Assembly: GCA_013821455.1 (NCBI GenBank)
Contig: JACDGS010000003.1
Location: forward strand, 62,001-126,000
Length of the DNA: 64,000 nucleotides
DNA from: Chthoniobacterales bacterium
GTDB taxonomy: Bacteria > Verrucomicrobiota > Verrucomicrobiia > Chthoniobacterales > UBA10450
Reading direction: 5' to 3'
In this document: piece by piece, positions 30,109 through 39,622 of the stretch
Numbering within the stretch: position 1 is the first letter of the stretch
How the letters are laid out: each line of letters starts with the position of its first letter
Position numbers and translations under genes: made by a program
Notes under the pieces: generated by a model
Told to the model about the DNA's origin: nothing
Databases searched by the model: none
The model's input: only the letters and a program-made list of their open reading frames with translations

Positions 30109-30597
30109 TTAGTCTGCGTTTTCTCGCGTCAGTCCGTCTGCGAAGGTCCGCAAGGCATCGAGAATTCGCTCTCGATTTGCCTCCCAGTCTTCGCGCAGGG
30201 AGGCAAGCCGACGCGCATCTAGCTCGAAATCGTAGGCGTGCCGAAAGAGATCACGGAAACCGCGCAAATCGTTCAAAGTCTTTCGTGCCTCCTCTGGCAA
30301 GACACGCGGGCGCACGGGGGACATATCCAAAAACATCTTTGCCAGAAGCTCCTTATGCCATTGCGCCACATCGACGACATGGTTTTCAAAGGTCCGCGAA
30401 ATCTGCTCAAAGGAATTTTCCAAAGCGTTATAGATGTTATGCAGGCAGTAGGCAGCTGCGGCCATGCCAGAATAGCTCTGCCAATCAGTTGCGTTCGCCT
30501 CCACCGCTTCCAATCGAGTCTGTAGCCTGTTTACCGCCGCGATGTCATGCAGCACCACCGCGCGCAGCGAAGCGGCCTTTCCCAGATCAAGTGGCAT
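30109..30597 (-). CDS. HEPN-domain protein (HepT-like)
   Basis: A 162-residue helical protein. ALENSFEQISRTFENHV and LRGFRDLFRHAYDFELD contain the R-x(4)-H-type HEPN motif (RDLFRH). Its 5' end overlaps the nucleotidyltransferase gene by 11 bp. It resembles the HEPN protein at 27356-27829 in motif spacing, consistent with two related but diverged modules in the same island. Expected activity is RNA cleavage or tRNA inactivation, silenced by AMPylation. Confidence 0.85.
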   Translation of the reverse strand: MPLDLGKAASLRAVVLHDIAAVNRLQTRLEAVEANATDWQSYSGMAAAAYCLHNIYNALENSFEQISRTFENHVVDVAQWHKELLAKMFLDMSPVRPRVLPEEARKTLNDLRGFRDLFRHAYDFELDARRLASLREDWEANRERILDALRTFADGLTRENAD

Positions 30598-30913
30598 ATA
30601 ATAATTTCCCCCAGTGTACGATCTCCCTCTTCAGCAGATCGCTCGCGTCTTCCCACCGGACCAGATCGAGAGATTGCGGAATACGAGCATCCAGTTCCGA
30701 CCACACCCCTCCGAGCTTCGAGGCGGCCAAGCCTCGAACCGCGACATCGATATCCGAGCGCCAGTCAGGCTGGCGACCTTTGGCTAACGAACCAAAGAGC
30801 CAGATACCGCTCACGCCTTCCTGACTGATAAGATACGCTGTGATCTGGTGGATAGAGTCGATGGACGCGAGTGAAAGGTCTGGCAACTTAGCAACAAGAT
30901 CCTTCGTGCTCAT
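30587..30913 (-). CDS. MNT-type nucleotidyltransferase (antitoxin-like)
   Basis: ATG 30913 (MSTKDLVAKLPD) encodes 108 residues. GIWLFGSLAKGRQPDWRSDI with the DxD that follows is the minimal nucleotidyltransferase signature. It overlaps the HEPN gene, forming the second MNT/HEPN pair of the window, in the opposite order to strand but the same gene order (MNT first). A variant of the genome motif (GGCTAACGA) is inside it. Confidence 0.86.
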   Translation of the reverse strand: MSTKDLVAKLPDLSLASIDSIHQITAYLISQEGVSGIWLFGSLAKGRQPDWRSDIDVAVRGLAASKLGGVWSELDARIPQSLDLVRWEDASDLLKREIVHWGKLLYAT

Positions 30914-31002
30914 CACGATTAGCTTTATTTGATTGTCGCTCTCGGTCAATCGCAGCCTTAGCCGAGGTCAGCTTTTCAGAATCTCAGCATTTCACTTCCG
31001 GA

Positions 31003-31101
31003 TCTCCCATTTCCACTTTCGCCTTTCGCCTTCGTACTTTCGACCTTCTACTTTCTACTTTCTACTCTTCCGATTTCAGGGTTTCAGCGTTTCAGCTGCT
31101 T
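31003..31101. repeat. Mixed heptamer repeats (TTTCTAC, TTTCGCC, TTTCAGC)
   Basis: A run of 7-bp units with changing third positions: TTTCCAC, TTTCGCC, TTTCGAC, TTTCTAC, then TTTCAGG and TTTCAGC. It fills the gap between the MNT gene and the glycosyltransferase at 31102. Similar strings occur at 48598-48680, 50137-50160, 50541-50570, 50685-50715, 53770-53795 and 53838-53876. Confidence 0.75.
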
Positions 31102-31899
31102 TCACCCATCAGATTTCAGGTTATTCCTCTTCGTCTCCAGCCCCTCACGCTCGGTTAGCAAACGAAGTGACAACAACATTTCTGCCAATGTTCTCTGCTT
31201 GACATAATACCAGCCCGGCCAACCATCGAGAATGAGTCCGCGAACGAAAAGCAAATAGAGAAACATGATCGGCGGAGCGAGAAAGATTTTCTTCCGTAAG
31301 CGGTCCTGAAGACTTAACTGGCTATTCGGCGTCGCTAACAAATGCAGCGCCTCTATCTTCATATAGCTATCCTGTGACTGGATCCAACGAGATAATGGCT
31401 TTCGGTCGTCGTGGATAATCACGCTTTTTAGTTCTTCTATCTGTCCGTCGATTCGCAAGAGCTGAGTGTGACCGTCTTCGACGTAGCGGCCTTTGTCCTT
31501 CCGAAAAAGAACTATTCGTGGCGGGTAAACAGAAGCGCGTAGTGGATGACCAAAAATACGAAATTCGAACCTAGCCGCATAGCCACTTATTTCATTTGAT
31601 GGAGTCAACCGCTTGATCTCGTCGATAAGCCCTTGCGATAACTCATAGTCAGCATCGAGTGAGAGAACCCATGGCGTTGGGACTTGATCCAAGCCAAAGT
31701 TCCACTGGGTGGTATGGGTGTCGAAGCTTCGCTGAGTGACGCTGGCATTTGGAAACTCTTCGGCAACCCCGACCGTTTCGTCACTGCTAAAACTATCTAT
31801 CACCAGGATAGAGTTAGCCCACGTAAGCGAGTTAAGAGTGCGGCGAATATTTGGCTCCTCGTTGAAGGTCAGGACAAGTGGAGTTACTTGATCAAGCAC
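31102..31899 (-). CDS. Family 2 glycosyltransferase (WaaE-like)
   Basis: A 265-residue cytoplasmic GT-A enzyme. It starts VTPLVLTFNEEPNIRRTL, then SILVIDSFSSDETV, PWVLSLDADYELS (DxD equivalent), and ends with a membrane-proximal helix (FLYLLFVRGLILDGWPG). The arrangement resembles the WaaE/KdtX subgroup of GT2, which adds a sugar to LPS core or EPS. It is the last gene of a long colinear minus-strand run. Confidence 0.9.
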   Translation of the reverse strand: MLDQVTPLVLTFNEEPNIRRTLNSLTWANSILVIDSFSSDETVGVAEEFPNASVTQRSFDTHTTQWNFGLDQVPTPWVLSLDADYELSQGLIDEIKRLTPSNEISGYAARFEFRIFGHPLRASVYPPRIVLFRKDKGRYVEDGHTQLLRIDGQIEELKSVIIHDDRKPLSRWIQSQDSYMKIEALHLLATPNSQLSLQDRLRKKIFLAPPIMFLYLLFVRGLILDGWPGWYYVKQRTLAEMLLSLRLLTEREGLETKRNNLKSDG

Positions 31900-31977
31900 A
31901 GATTGCAGCCTTTTATAAACTTAGGTAACGCTAGAAGTCCGGATAGCTGTCGTTGCTAGGGGGTGCTGAGTCTTCCG

Positions 31978-33213
31978 CTAGAGACTGACGCATTCCGGCC
32001 GCGAGCCGCCCCCGAGGACCCAATCATACACGCCCTTCATTTCACCAGCGATTCGTTTCCAGGAATACGACCGAATCACCGCCTCTTGCCCGCGTGAGCC
32101 CATGGCACGGCGATTCTCCGCACTCATATCAAAAAGCGTATTGAGGCCGCTTGCGATGCCTTCGATTGAAGTCGTGATTTTGATCGCAGCATCAGAGGCG
32201 AATCCCTCAGCCAGGTTGCATTCCGGCGTCATAAGCACTGGCTTCGCGTAGGCCCATGCTTCCAGGACAACCATAGGAAACCCCTCGCTGAGGGAAGGCA
32301 GGACAAAGGCATCACATTGATGGTAGGAGGACATCTTGCATTCACGAAACTGGGGGCCAAGAAAATACAATGACGGCGATTCCGCAGGCCGGCCTGAGTT
32401 AGGAGAAACTTTCACTCGTACGTCCGCAAAGTGAATGCCCAAATCCTTCGCCAATCTTACAAGTTCATTTTCATGCCCCCCCTCATCCCAACCCGCGATT
32501 GCCAGCACCCATCCACCACGCGATGTCTGCTCTTGAACTGTGTGCCAAGCCCTAAGTAAGTTAGATAAACCCTTCTTAGGATGAAGCCGCCCGAGATAGA
32601 GTAAGATTCGTTGGCCGTTATCTTTGATTTGCTTTAACGGGCCCTCTAGGAGAGATAGCTCGCTATCACTCAACGACGGCAAATCAGTTCCGTTGGGAAT
32701 AACGCACACCGGGTTTTTCAAGCCGCAGGCACGAATAGCATCCGCCTCAGGTTGACAAAGCGCACGCAGACAAGCGGCACCCCTCAGATGAGCGCCTTCG
32801 TAGCTGGAATGCGCAAGCCGCTTTTTCCAAAACGAATTACCAATCGCCCAACGATCCAACATCCCGTGGGCCGAGATCAAATAGGGAATCTTACGGCGGC
32901 GATAGAGCTTTGTGACCGCGACTGAGATATACATCCAAATAGCGTGCGTATGGACAATATCGCTATCCATCCCCAAAAGGTAGTCTCTCAGTTGAGGAGA
33001 GAAACCGAACCTATTCGGTCCCACAATGTTAAAGACCCGCACTGGGACGGGCTGCCAGAATGGAAGATCTTCATCGGTAAACTCGTCACGAAGGCCAAGA
33101 ACCGTGACGTGGACGTCGGGAATTTCTGCCAGCGACTGGTGCAATCGGCGCACGCTTTCGAAAAGCCCGCCAGCCTTCCGTGACACCGAGCCAGTAACCG
33201 AAACCGTATTCAT
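31978..33213 (-). CDS. Family 4 glycosyltransferase
   Basis: A GT-B enzyme of 411 residues. The N-terminal donor/acceptor half has GGLFESVRRLHQSL and DIVHTHAIWMYIS. The C-terminal half has ILLYLGRLHPKKGLSNLL and the nucleotide-sugar-binding segment FVLPSLSEGFPMVVLEAWAY, with the E-x7-E motif. It overlaps the upstream gene by 4 bp. It is predicted to add one sugar of the EPS repeat unit. The region is visibly AT-richer than the backbone and lacks the genome motif. Confidence 0.93.
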   Translation of the reverse strand: MNTVSVTGSVSRKAGGLFESVRRLHQSLAEIPDVHVTVLGLRDEFTDEDLPFWQPVPVRVFNIVGPNRFGFSPQLRDYLLGMDSDIVHTHAIWMYISVAVTKLYRRRKIPYLISAHGMLDRWAIGNSFWKKRLAHSSYEGAHLRGAACLRALCQPEADAIRACGLKNPVCVIPNGTDLPSLSDSELSLLEGPLKQIKDNGQRILLYLGRLHPKKGLSNLLRAWHTVQEQTSRGGWVLAIAGWDEGGHENELVRLAKDLGIHFADVRVKVSPNSGRPAESPSLYFLGPQFRECKMSSYHQCDAFVLPSLSEGFPMVVLEAWAYAKPVLMTPECNLAEGFASDAAIKITTSIEGIASGLNTLFDMSAENRRAMGSRGQEAVIRSYSWKRIAGEMKGVYDWVLGGGSRPECVSL

Positions 33214-34403
33214 GTTGCGATCAGCAACCGCAGCAAAAGCCGGTCAGAAAATCGTGCACGAGGAATCGGCTGACCGATAGCCATATCAGCCGCCTGCCTA
33301 AGTCCCTCGCCGAAGGAATTCATGGCGAACCGGCTAATAACTCGGCGACTTTCGACGCCGAACATTGCCAGCGGAGAATCCGGTGCGGCAACCCTCTTCA
33401 TAAGTTGCGCCATTTGGTCGGTATTGGAAGGATCGAAAGCGAAACCATTATGGCCCTCGCGAACAAGGTCTTCCGCACAACCGCAGCGCTCCGAAACAAG
33501 GACAGGTAACCCTGAAGCCATGGCTTCATTCACGACAAGGCCCCATTGCTCGGTCGTGCTGGCGTGAATGAACACTTTTGCCAATCCGTAGTAAACGGGA
33601 AGCTCACGATATTGTTTAAACCCGGGGAGCAAGACATGAGCTTCTAACGAGAAGTCGGCGATCAAGCGGGAGAGTTCCGGTTTTAGCGGCCCGTCGCCAA
33701 GGATGACCAGATCCCAAGTGTCGGATTGGTCCGCCAAACTTCGATAACGCGCATATGCTTCAATCAGTCTGGAAAGATTCTTTTTGGCAATGAATCGTGC
33801 GTTCGCGAGAAAGTAGCTTTCCGGTAAGTCATGCCGTACCCTATTTTCAACTTCGCGGCTCCTGCTCTCGTCAGATTTGGTAGCAAAGTAATCGTTATCT
33901 ACTGTGTCGTAGCCCGTAAATATTCGTTCAGTCGGGACACCTAGTCTAATAAGATAGCGAGCGTGTGACTGGCCCCCAACAAGAGCAGCCGAGCAGAGCT
34001 TTACCACGCGGCGCTTAATTGCTTCCCGCCAGCCGCTACGTCGTTCATCGGCCAAACCGCTTTCGGACATTAAGATGACCGGGACTTTGTGCGCGTTGCA
34101 CCATTCGATGGCAACTAACGCTCCACGCTCACTCCATCCAGGAACTCCGACTGCGTCTGGCTTGATTGCCGCGAGGACACTTATAAGCCGGTCGCGTAGT
34201 TCCCGATGACCGGCTTCTCTGCTATCAGCGCTGGGGAAAACGGTGACGCGCTTATAGAGATCTGATTTCTCAATCCTATCCCAAGCATATTCGCGTGTGT
34301 CTTCAGCCAGCTCTATCCCGACTGTCTCACAAGTTTTCGCCGCTGATCTTAGGCGGGCATCATGGTATGGGCCAAATCGGTGGAAAATTACGGCGATCCT
34401 CAC
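33210..34403 (-). CDS. Family 4 glycosyltransferase
   Basis: A 397-residue GT-B enzyme. NARFIAKKNLSRLIEAYARY and DLVILGDGPLKPEL mark the start of the C-terminal domain, and VFIHASTTEQWGLVVNEAMA the catalytic E-x7-E region. It overlaps both neighbours by 4 bp, so translation is coupled. A variant motif, TTCTAACGAGAAGTCGG (33639-33655), is inside; nearly the same string recurs at 53252 and 54799. Confidence 0.92.
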   Translation of the reverse strand: MRIAVIFHRFGPYHDARLRSAAKTCETVGIELAEDTREYAWDRIEKSDLYKRVTVFPSADSREAGHRELRDRLISVLAAIKPDAVGVPGWSERGALVAIEWCNAHKVPVILMSESGLADERRSGWREAIKRRVVKLCSAALVGGQSHARYLIRLGVPTERIFTGYDTVDNDYFATKSDESRSREVENRVRHDLPESYFLANARFIAKKNLSRLIEAYARYRSLADQSDTWDLVILGDGPLKPELSRLIADFSLEAHVLLPGFKQYRELPVYYGLAKVFIHASTTEQWGLVVNEAMASGLPVLVSERCGCAEDLVREGHNGFAFDPSNTDQMAQLMKRVAAPDSPLAMFGVESRRVISRFAMNSFGEGLRQAADMAIGQPIPRARFSDRLLLRLLIAT

Positions 34404-35695
34404 TTGGAGGACGAGTTATGTCTCGATAGAGCGGAGATACTGATCGCTAATGGATCGACTCGCTCGCGCGCGTAGAGCGCGATCAGCCCCACGAAGATAG
34501 CGCTATATATAAATCCCGGTAAGAAGTCGATCGTTTGATGCGTCAGTGCGCGCATCGCCGAGGTTGCAGTCTGAATGTAAAGAATTTGCGCGATCATTCC
34601 GTCAGCGCGATTGGCCGCTGCCCATAGACTCTTGAAAAGATAGGCCATCGCAGCAAAAAATAGACAGCCTAGGAAGCCGAACTGGTTAAAAGAATCGCCG
34701 ATACCGGTCACCGTCGAACCGGAGGGCATCTCGAAACTGATCGACTCGGTCACAAAGTCCGCCCAATCGCGTTCCTCGCCCCCGATCATTAATCCGCTCT
34801 TTACCTCCTTGCCCACAAACTGCGCCGGCACGAAGCGAAAGATCAGCCTGTTCCAGTAGGCCGTGCCTAAACCGTAACGACCGCTCTCCTCCGTAGCAGC
34901 AATCAGGATCATCGCATTCTTCACCTCGCTGATCGCATTGGCGTCGAAGTAATTTTTGAACTCGCCGACGAAGTCTGTCTGACGCAAGGCTTCCAGTGGA
35001 TCTTCCGCGGCCAACTGGCGGTACTGCCCGGTTGCCGGAATGACCAGTGCCGCTGCAGCTACCAGCACGGCCACAAGTGTGCGGGGCGGTTTGATACCTT
35101 TGATAAAGAAAAGGGTCATTCCCAGCGTGAAAATAAAAAGAACCGTCGGCTCTCTTCGCCCATAGAAGACTGCGGCCTGGATGGGTATCAGCGCGGAGAT
35201 TCCAGACCACATATACGCAAAACTGCTTTTGTATTTCAGCGCACAATAGAAACAGATGGCGAACCCTGGGTAGACGAGCCCGCCAAAGAAAAGATAGATT
35301 GTTCCAATCCCCGTCATCAAACCCATGGAAGGATCGGCATCCATCGCTCCAAACGCGTAAGTGAAATATCCTCCAACTATAACGAGAGCTATGCCCCCAT
35401 GTAGAAATCGATCCGGATCGATTGGACCATTGAGCTTCGCCACCATCCCTGGATGGCCTCTCGGGAGATAACCGAGCCAGCAGGCCCCCAAGCAAAGAAG
35501 GCACATGAGGAATGTATCGTTGAGGTAGCCTGCGTCAGCGTTATTCAGCTCAAGCCCATAAGCTTGAGGCAGAATGAAGGCCGCGAAGACGACGCCCATG
35601 AAGTAGGGATATTCGTAGATCAATCTCGGGCGCCAAACGCTTACGGCGACCAGCAATCCGCATCCCCCCACGAAAAGAACAAAGAAAGTATTCAC
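34400..35695 (-). CDS. Wzy-like polysaccharide polymerase candidate
   Basis: A 431-residue polytopic membrane protein with about 10-11 TM helices and one large periplasmic loop (about 245-330: TGQYRQLAAEDPLEALRQ, FRFVPAQFVGKEVKSG). Sequence is otherwise unlike known families. Position among glycosyltransferases, size and topology fit a Wzy polymerase of the OligaK/O-antigen-polymerase type. The assignment is by context. The ligase-like protein at 25500 is the alternative polymerase of the locus. Confidence 0.75.
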   Translation of the reverse strand: MNTFFVLFVGGCGLLVAVSVWRPRLIYEYPYFMGVVFAAFILPQAYGLELNNADAGYLNDTFLMCLLCLGACWLGYLPRGHPGMVAKLNGPIDPDRFLHGGIALVIVGGYFTYAFGAMDADPSMGLMTGIGTIYLFFGGLVYPGFAICFYCALKYKSSFAYMWSGISALIPIQAAVFYGRREPTVLFIFTLGMTLFFIKGIKPPRTLVAVLVAAAALVIPATGQYRQLAAEDPLEALRQTDFVGEFKNYFDANAISEVKNAMILIAATEESGRYGLGTAYWNRLIFRFVPAQFVGKEVKSGLMIGGEERDWADFVTESISFEMPSGSTVTGIGDSFNQFGFLGCLFFAAMAYLFKSLWAAANRADGMIAQILYIQTATSAMRALTHQTIDFLPGFIYSAIFVGLIALYARERVDPLAISISALSRHNSSSK

Positions 35696-35698
35696 TTA

Positions 35699-36847
35699 TC
35701 AGGCTATCTCCCGCATAGGTGTCTTCAGACAGTCAAAGAACATATCTCGGTATCGCGGTGCCAAAACCGGCCAGCTAAAGCGATCGCGCACACTTGTGCG
35801 CCGCCGGCTTGCTGCACCGGCAGTGTCAGACCGTGCAAGTATCTCCCGCATGAGCGTCGCTAGTTCACCCGGGAGGGACAAGTCCCCAAAAGTACCTTCC
35901 GCATCCAGAACAAATCTCATGACAGGATGATCATGGGCAATGACAGGCAATCCGTGAAGTAGCGCCTCCAGGAAAACGCGCCCAAATCCTTCCTGGAGCG
36001 AAGCCAGGACGAAGAAGTCGGCCGAATGATAATATCCAGAAACCTTATCGTATGGCACGGAGCGCGCCGTAAAATTGTCTTCACCGAGTTTTCTCCTCGC
36101 TAAGTCGATGATCGTAGCGCTCTGCTCATCCATCGCACCCAACAAAACCAAAAAGGGTCGAGGATGCGGCAACTGTGTTAACTCGTTAATTAGATAATCC
36201 ATGCGCTTATGTCGAGCTGAGATCCAACCCACGCTCAGTACGATCGGTCGATCAATTGGCAGGTCCAGTTTTTCCCTCCACTTGACGATCACACCTGCGC
36301 TACGATCTGGAGCCCCTTTTGGCACATTGATACCATAAGGCACCATCCGATGGCGTTCCGGTGCTTCCCCCGCCGCTATCGCTTCGTCGTAATATTGGGG
36401 CGCGACCTGTTGCACATAATCAGTTCTATTGAAGGGCGGATGACAGGGCCCGCCGTTGGAAAAGAGCAGACGAAATGGGACACCGATCTGTTTCCGCCAA
36501 CGAAACAGTTGAAATCCAAGATTCGAGTCACTGTAAAAAACTATATCCGGTCGTTTGCTCCGAATTGCTCGCACCATGGACGGGAAGCTTGATAGCTGTT
36601 CGACTACATACCCATTGCGTCGCACCAGCGCCCCCAGTAGCCGAGCGGGAACATTATTTCTGGGAAGGTTCCACGGCACGCGCTCGCCCTCACATTCGGC
36701 GCCACCTCCCTTAAATAGAGTCAACTCAATCTCAGGAAGAGTTCGAAGCCCGTCGAAGGCCTCCCGGAAAAAACTCTCTATGCCGCGGTTGACCTTTCCC
36801 ACACCTGTGCACAAAAAGAATACTTCCGGCTTATCGGGCACCGCCAT
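35699..36847 (-). CDS. Family 4 glycosyltransferase
   Basis: A 382-residue GT-B enzyme. FFLCTGVGKVNRGIESFF opens it; VLSVGWISARHKRMDYLINE is the hinge and ADFFVLASLQEGFGRVFLEA the E-x7-E region. It is separated by 3 bp from the Wzy-like gene downstream. Its role is sugar addition to the lipid-linked unit. Confidence 0.92.
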   Translation of the reverse strand: MAVPDKPEVFFLCTGVGKVNRGIESFFREAFDGLRTLPEIELTLFKGGGAECEGERVPWNLPRNNVPARLLGALVRRNGYVVEQLSSFPSMVRAIRSKRPDIVFYSDSNLGFQLFRWRKQIGVPFRLLFSNGGPCHPPFNRTDYVQQVAPQYYDEAIAAGEAPERHRMVPYGINVPKGAPDRSAGVIVKWREKLDLPIDRPIVLSVGWISARHKRMDYLINELTQLPHPRPFLVLLGAMDEQSATIIDLARRKLGEDNFTARSVPYDKVSGYYHSADFFVLASLQEGFGRVFLEALLHGLPVIAHDHPVMRFVLDAEGTFGDLSLPGELATLMREILARSDTAGAASRRRTSVRDRFSWPVLAPRYRDMFFDCLKTPMREIA

Positions 36848-36854
36848 TGAAAGT

Positions 36855-37717
36855 CTAATTGTTGGGGAGTAACACCACGTTCAACCCATCAAATTCTCGG
36901 CGAACTAATTCCTCCTCCGACATAAACGAACCCAGATCACCGTTGGGTTGAATACGAAAGGCCACGTAACCATACGAATAAATAAGTGAAACGAAGGCGG
37001 CCACGTCCTCATTCATTTCGCTCATGAACTCGGGGATGAACTCCATGTAAATAGCGTCTATTCTCTTGCATCCTAACATTCGGCTCGCTCCCCTAATCAC
37101 AGCGGGCTCCGCGCCCTCCACGTCTATTTTCAGCAACGCTATTCGCTCGATGTTAAACGCGGCACAAACAGCGTCGATCGTAGTGACAGCCACCAATTCA
37201 GCGAATGTAGACCCTGCCTGACTTCCTTATACCTTTCTAAGGTTTTCCCCATATTTAATCGATTGTGCATCGGCGCATCTACATTGACGATGAACGCGGC
37301 CATTCCGGGAGCCTCTCCCACTGCCCCCTGAATAAGAGTAGCGTTACGAACTTTATTGGAGACAACATTGTCATGCCACACCGCGGCATACTTGTGGGTT
37401 GGCTCGAATGCGATAATCCTAGAGCTACCAGCATACCCCGCGACTACGCTCGTAAAGCCCATATTTGCACCGACATCGAGATAGACGCCTCCTTGCTTCA
37501 GAAAGTTTGAAAACGTTCTGAATTCATTCTCTCCCGGATGTTGCACCCATACCCCGTAGAAATCGTTGAATTTTTCCGAAGCGAAACACCTCGCTCCCAT
37601 CGGCATTTCTATCGACATGCGCCGTCCCAAAAGTCGATGCCATAGCCACGAAAGATACAGCCGTCGTATGTCGGCATTGCCAAGAAACGTCAGAATCTTT
37701 CTCGAGGTCGTGGCCAT
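36855..37717 (-). pseudogene. FkbM-family methyltransferase, frameshifted
   Basis: Two overlapping frames make one protein. The 5' frame (from ATG 37717) gives the fold start VYLDVGANMGFTSVVAGYAG and RIIAFEPTHKYAAV. Around 37215 the reading must shift so that ...YKEVRQ continues as GSTFAELVAVTTIDAVC and then IERIALLKIDVEGAEPAVIR, the FkbM KIDVEG motif. As read, the 5' frame ends at 37139 without the SAM-fold end. This is a one-base frameshift: either real decay, programmed shifting or a sequence error. FkbM enzymes O-methylate sugars. The 37718-37893 gap upstream holds nothing recognisable. Confidence 0.8.
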
Positions 37718-37893
37718 CTTAGACTAGCGTTCGATCTCCGCGGATTGCCCCCGTCGTTATGGCTTGGCTGTAAAACTACGGTCTAACCTGATGCGATATC
37801 TGACAGGATTTGTAACCATCAAAGGATCCACGGAAGAAAATCTCGGTTTCGAGGTTGGATGATCCCTACCTGGGTCAGAGAAGTATCTTTCGC

Positions 37894-38655
37894 TCAATGC
37901 TGAGCTAGCCGCGGCATCATCCAAAGCCAAGACATTTGCTCAGGGCGCCACTCGCTTGGTGCCCAGGCGAGATAGGACTTCGGCATAAAACGCGTATAGA
38001 AGTCGCGGTAAGGGTAATCATCTCTTGTCCTTCCTTCTTCGACGATCTCATTTACCTGATGAGTGGCCTCAAAATGCTGTTTGATGGCCCCTGTGACTCC
38101 CGGCACCACAAACTCGTGAAGTTCGACCAAGATCTGCGCGCGCTGGAGCGCGGGAACCTTCGTGAGGTCGAGCAGCACCTTTTCATACCCCTCGCAATCA
38201 CAGATAATCAATGGGCGTCGCGCTCCGGCCAGAGCCTCTTCCAAATCTAGCGGTTCACACTTTCCCCGAATCTCGACTCGCCCGGTCAGGTGATTCAAGT
38301 TAACCATCTCCAGTAATGCCTCTCGTCCTTTTGCTTCCATTTCGAAGGCGATCACGCGAGTATTCGGAAGCCGCCTTGCCATTCCGCAGGCATAATAGCC
38401 TTCTGCCGCACCAATATCGACGACGACATCCGGTTTCGTTACGCAAGACTCTTCGATCGATAAGGCGAGTTCCCGCTCGTAGCTACCTAGGAGCTTTGGA
38501 ATATAGGCACTTCCAACTGCGTGCTCGCCGTAATGCAGGCCCGCAAATGGACCGCTGGCAACCTTGCCTCCGCTCCGCGATCGAGTGAGATGGACCAAAT
38601 GTCCGATTGGACGCCAGTATTCAGGAATAATTCCGCGGAGGAGCCCACCGATCAT
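37894..38655 (-). CDS. SAM-dependent methyltransferase (FkbM-like)
   Basis: A 253-residue protein. DVVVDIGAAEGYYACGMARR is the SAM-binding motif I, RVIAFEMEAKGREAL the following strand, and LIICDCEGYEKVLLDL corresponds to the acidic motif of FkbM relatives. The C-terminus is aromatic (YLAWAPSEWRPEQMSWLWMM). It overlaps the upstream GT2 gene by 4 bp. The target is presumably an EPS sugar; this is inferred from context. Confidence 0.82.
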   Translation of the reverse strand: MIGGLLRGIIPEYWRPIGHLVHLTRSRSGGKVASGPFAGLHYGEHAVGSAYIPKLLGSYERELALSIEESCVTKPDVVVDIGAAEGYYACGMARRLPNTRVIAFEMEAKGREALLEMVNLNHLTGRVEIRGKCEPLDLEEALAGARRPLIICDCEGYEKVLLDLTKVPALQRAQILVELHEFVVPGVTGAIKQHFEATHQVNEIVEEGRTRDDYPYRDFYTRFMPKSYLAWAPSEWRPEQMSWLWMMPRLAQH

Positions 38656-39620
38656 ACTTCGACTGCTTCAGAGCCCAGGGCTTTCTTAAGTTCTTCGGCA
38701 ACTGCAGGAGGGATAGGCTGAGGAAGTGCGCTCGCCGAAAAGCCAGAACGGTTGCTATCGAGCAAAGGCAACAGCACCGAATGAGCCGCACGCTGAAGGA
38801 TGCGAATATGGCTAAGCTTAAGATGGTTGGTCTGGCGGACGATCGGAAGAAGCGTCCCAAGCTGCCAATATTTCAGCCCTGGCTCATTATCGGAGACGAT
38901 GAATTCCCGCCAGTTCCCGCACGACCAGTGATGTGCCTCAGGTCTTGACCAGTTCTGGCGATTTTGCTCGTCGCTCATCATCACCGCGCGTAGAAGGCAA
39001 CGCTTCTGTAACTGTGCTGGATCTCGATGTGGATAATGCCGAATCGGCAGGCGCTCTCGCGCGACATAACCAGCGTTGTAGGGAAAAGATACCGTTTCCG
39101 GCCATTTCATTGTTTTGCGGTAGAGACATAGCCGGGGCTCTGCGTAGACGCTAACAGTGTAATGACGACGTCGATTCTCAATTGGCTGAGACCGATCCGC
39201 TAATGTCTCTTCTCCTTTAGCCCAGGCATCGACTTCCGACTCGGTCAACCGAAAGTCGTAATATTGATGATAGGCAACCGTTTCATGCTTACGCATGTGC
39301 TCTCTCACAAACTCCGGTGGCGATATATGATGAAACTCATCGGCGTCGACGCGTAGGAACCAGTCCCCATCATACATCTTATTTCTTGCATGGTGGAACA
39401 TCCATCCCCGCAAGAGAGTCTCTGAGAAATAGACCGACTCCTTTTTTAGGGCGATAATACGCTGATCCGTCGCCGCATAATCCTGCACCACTTCCCAACT
39501 GTTATCTACACTGCCTGTGTCAAAAACATAGATATAATCCGCCCATTTCAGCAAATGGCGCAAACATTGGCTGACTATATCAGCCTCATCGCGAATCGGA
39601 AGAAGGCAGTGGAAGCGCAC
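38652..39620 (-). CDS. Family 2 glycosyltransferase
   Basis: A 322-residue GT-A enzyme: MRFHCLLPIRDEADIVSQCL, YVFDTGSVDNSWEVV, WFLRVDADEFHHISP with the DxD motif. The remaining part has several conserved-looking aromatic/His segments (IRHYPHRDP). It is similar in layout to glycosyltransferases of the 'DUF/Gly_trans_2, SUNGT-like' type. It is part of the coupled minus-strand operon. Confidence 0.85.
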   Translation of the reverse strand: MRFHCLLPIRDEADIVSQCLRHLLKWADYIYVFDTGSVDNSWEVVQDYAATDQRIIALKKESVYFSETLLRGWMFHHARNKMYDGDWFLRVDADEFHHISPPEFVREHMRKHETVAYHQYYDFRLTESEVDAWAKGEETLADRSQPIENRRRHYTVSVYAEPRLCLYRKTMKWPETVSFPYNAGYVARERLPIRHYPHRDPAQLQKRCLLRAVMMSDEQNRQNWSRPEAHHWSCGNWREFIVSDNEPGLKYWQLGTLLPIVRQTNHLKLSHIRILQRAAHSVLLPLLDSNRSGFSASALPQPIPPAVAEELKKALGSEAVEV

Positions 39621-39622
39621 GG

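Noticed and set aside
34686-35504. 272-codon frame overlapping the Wzy-like gene
   Set aside because: Shadow frame; the 431-residue polytopic protein on the same strand is continuous and coupled to its neighbours.
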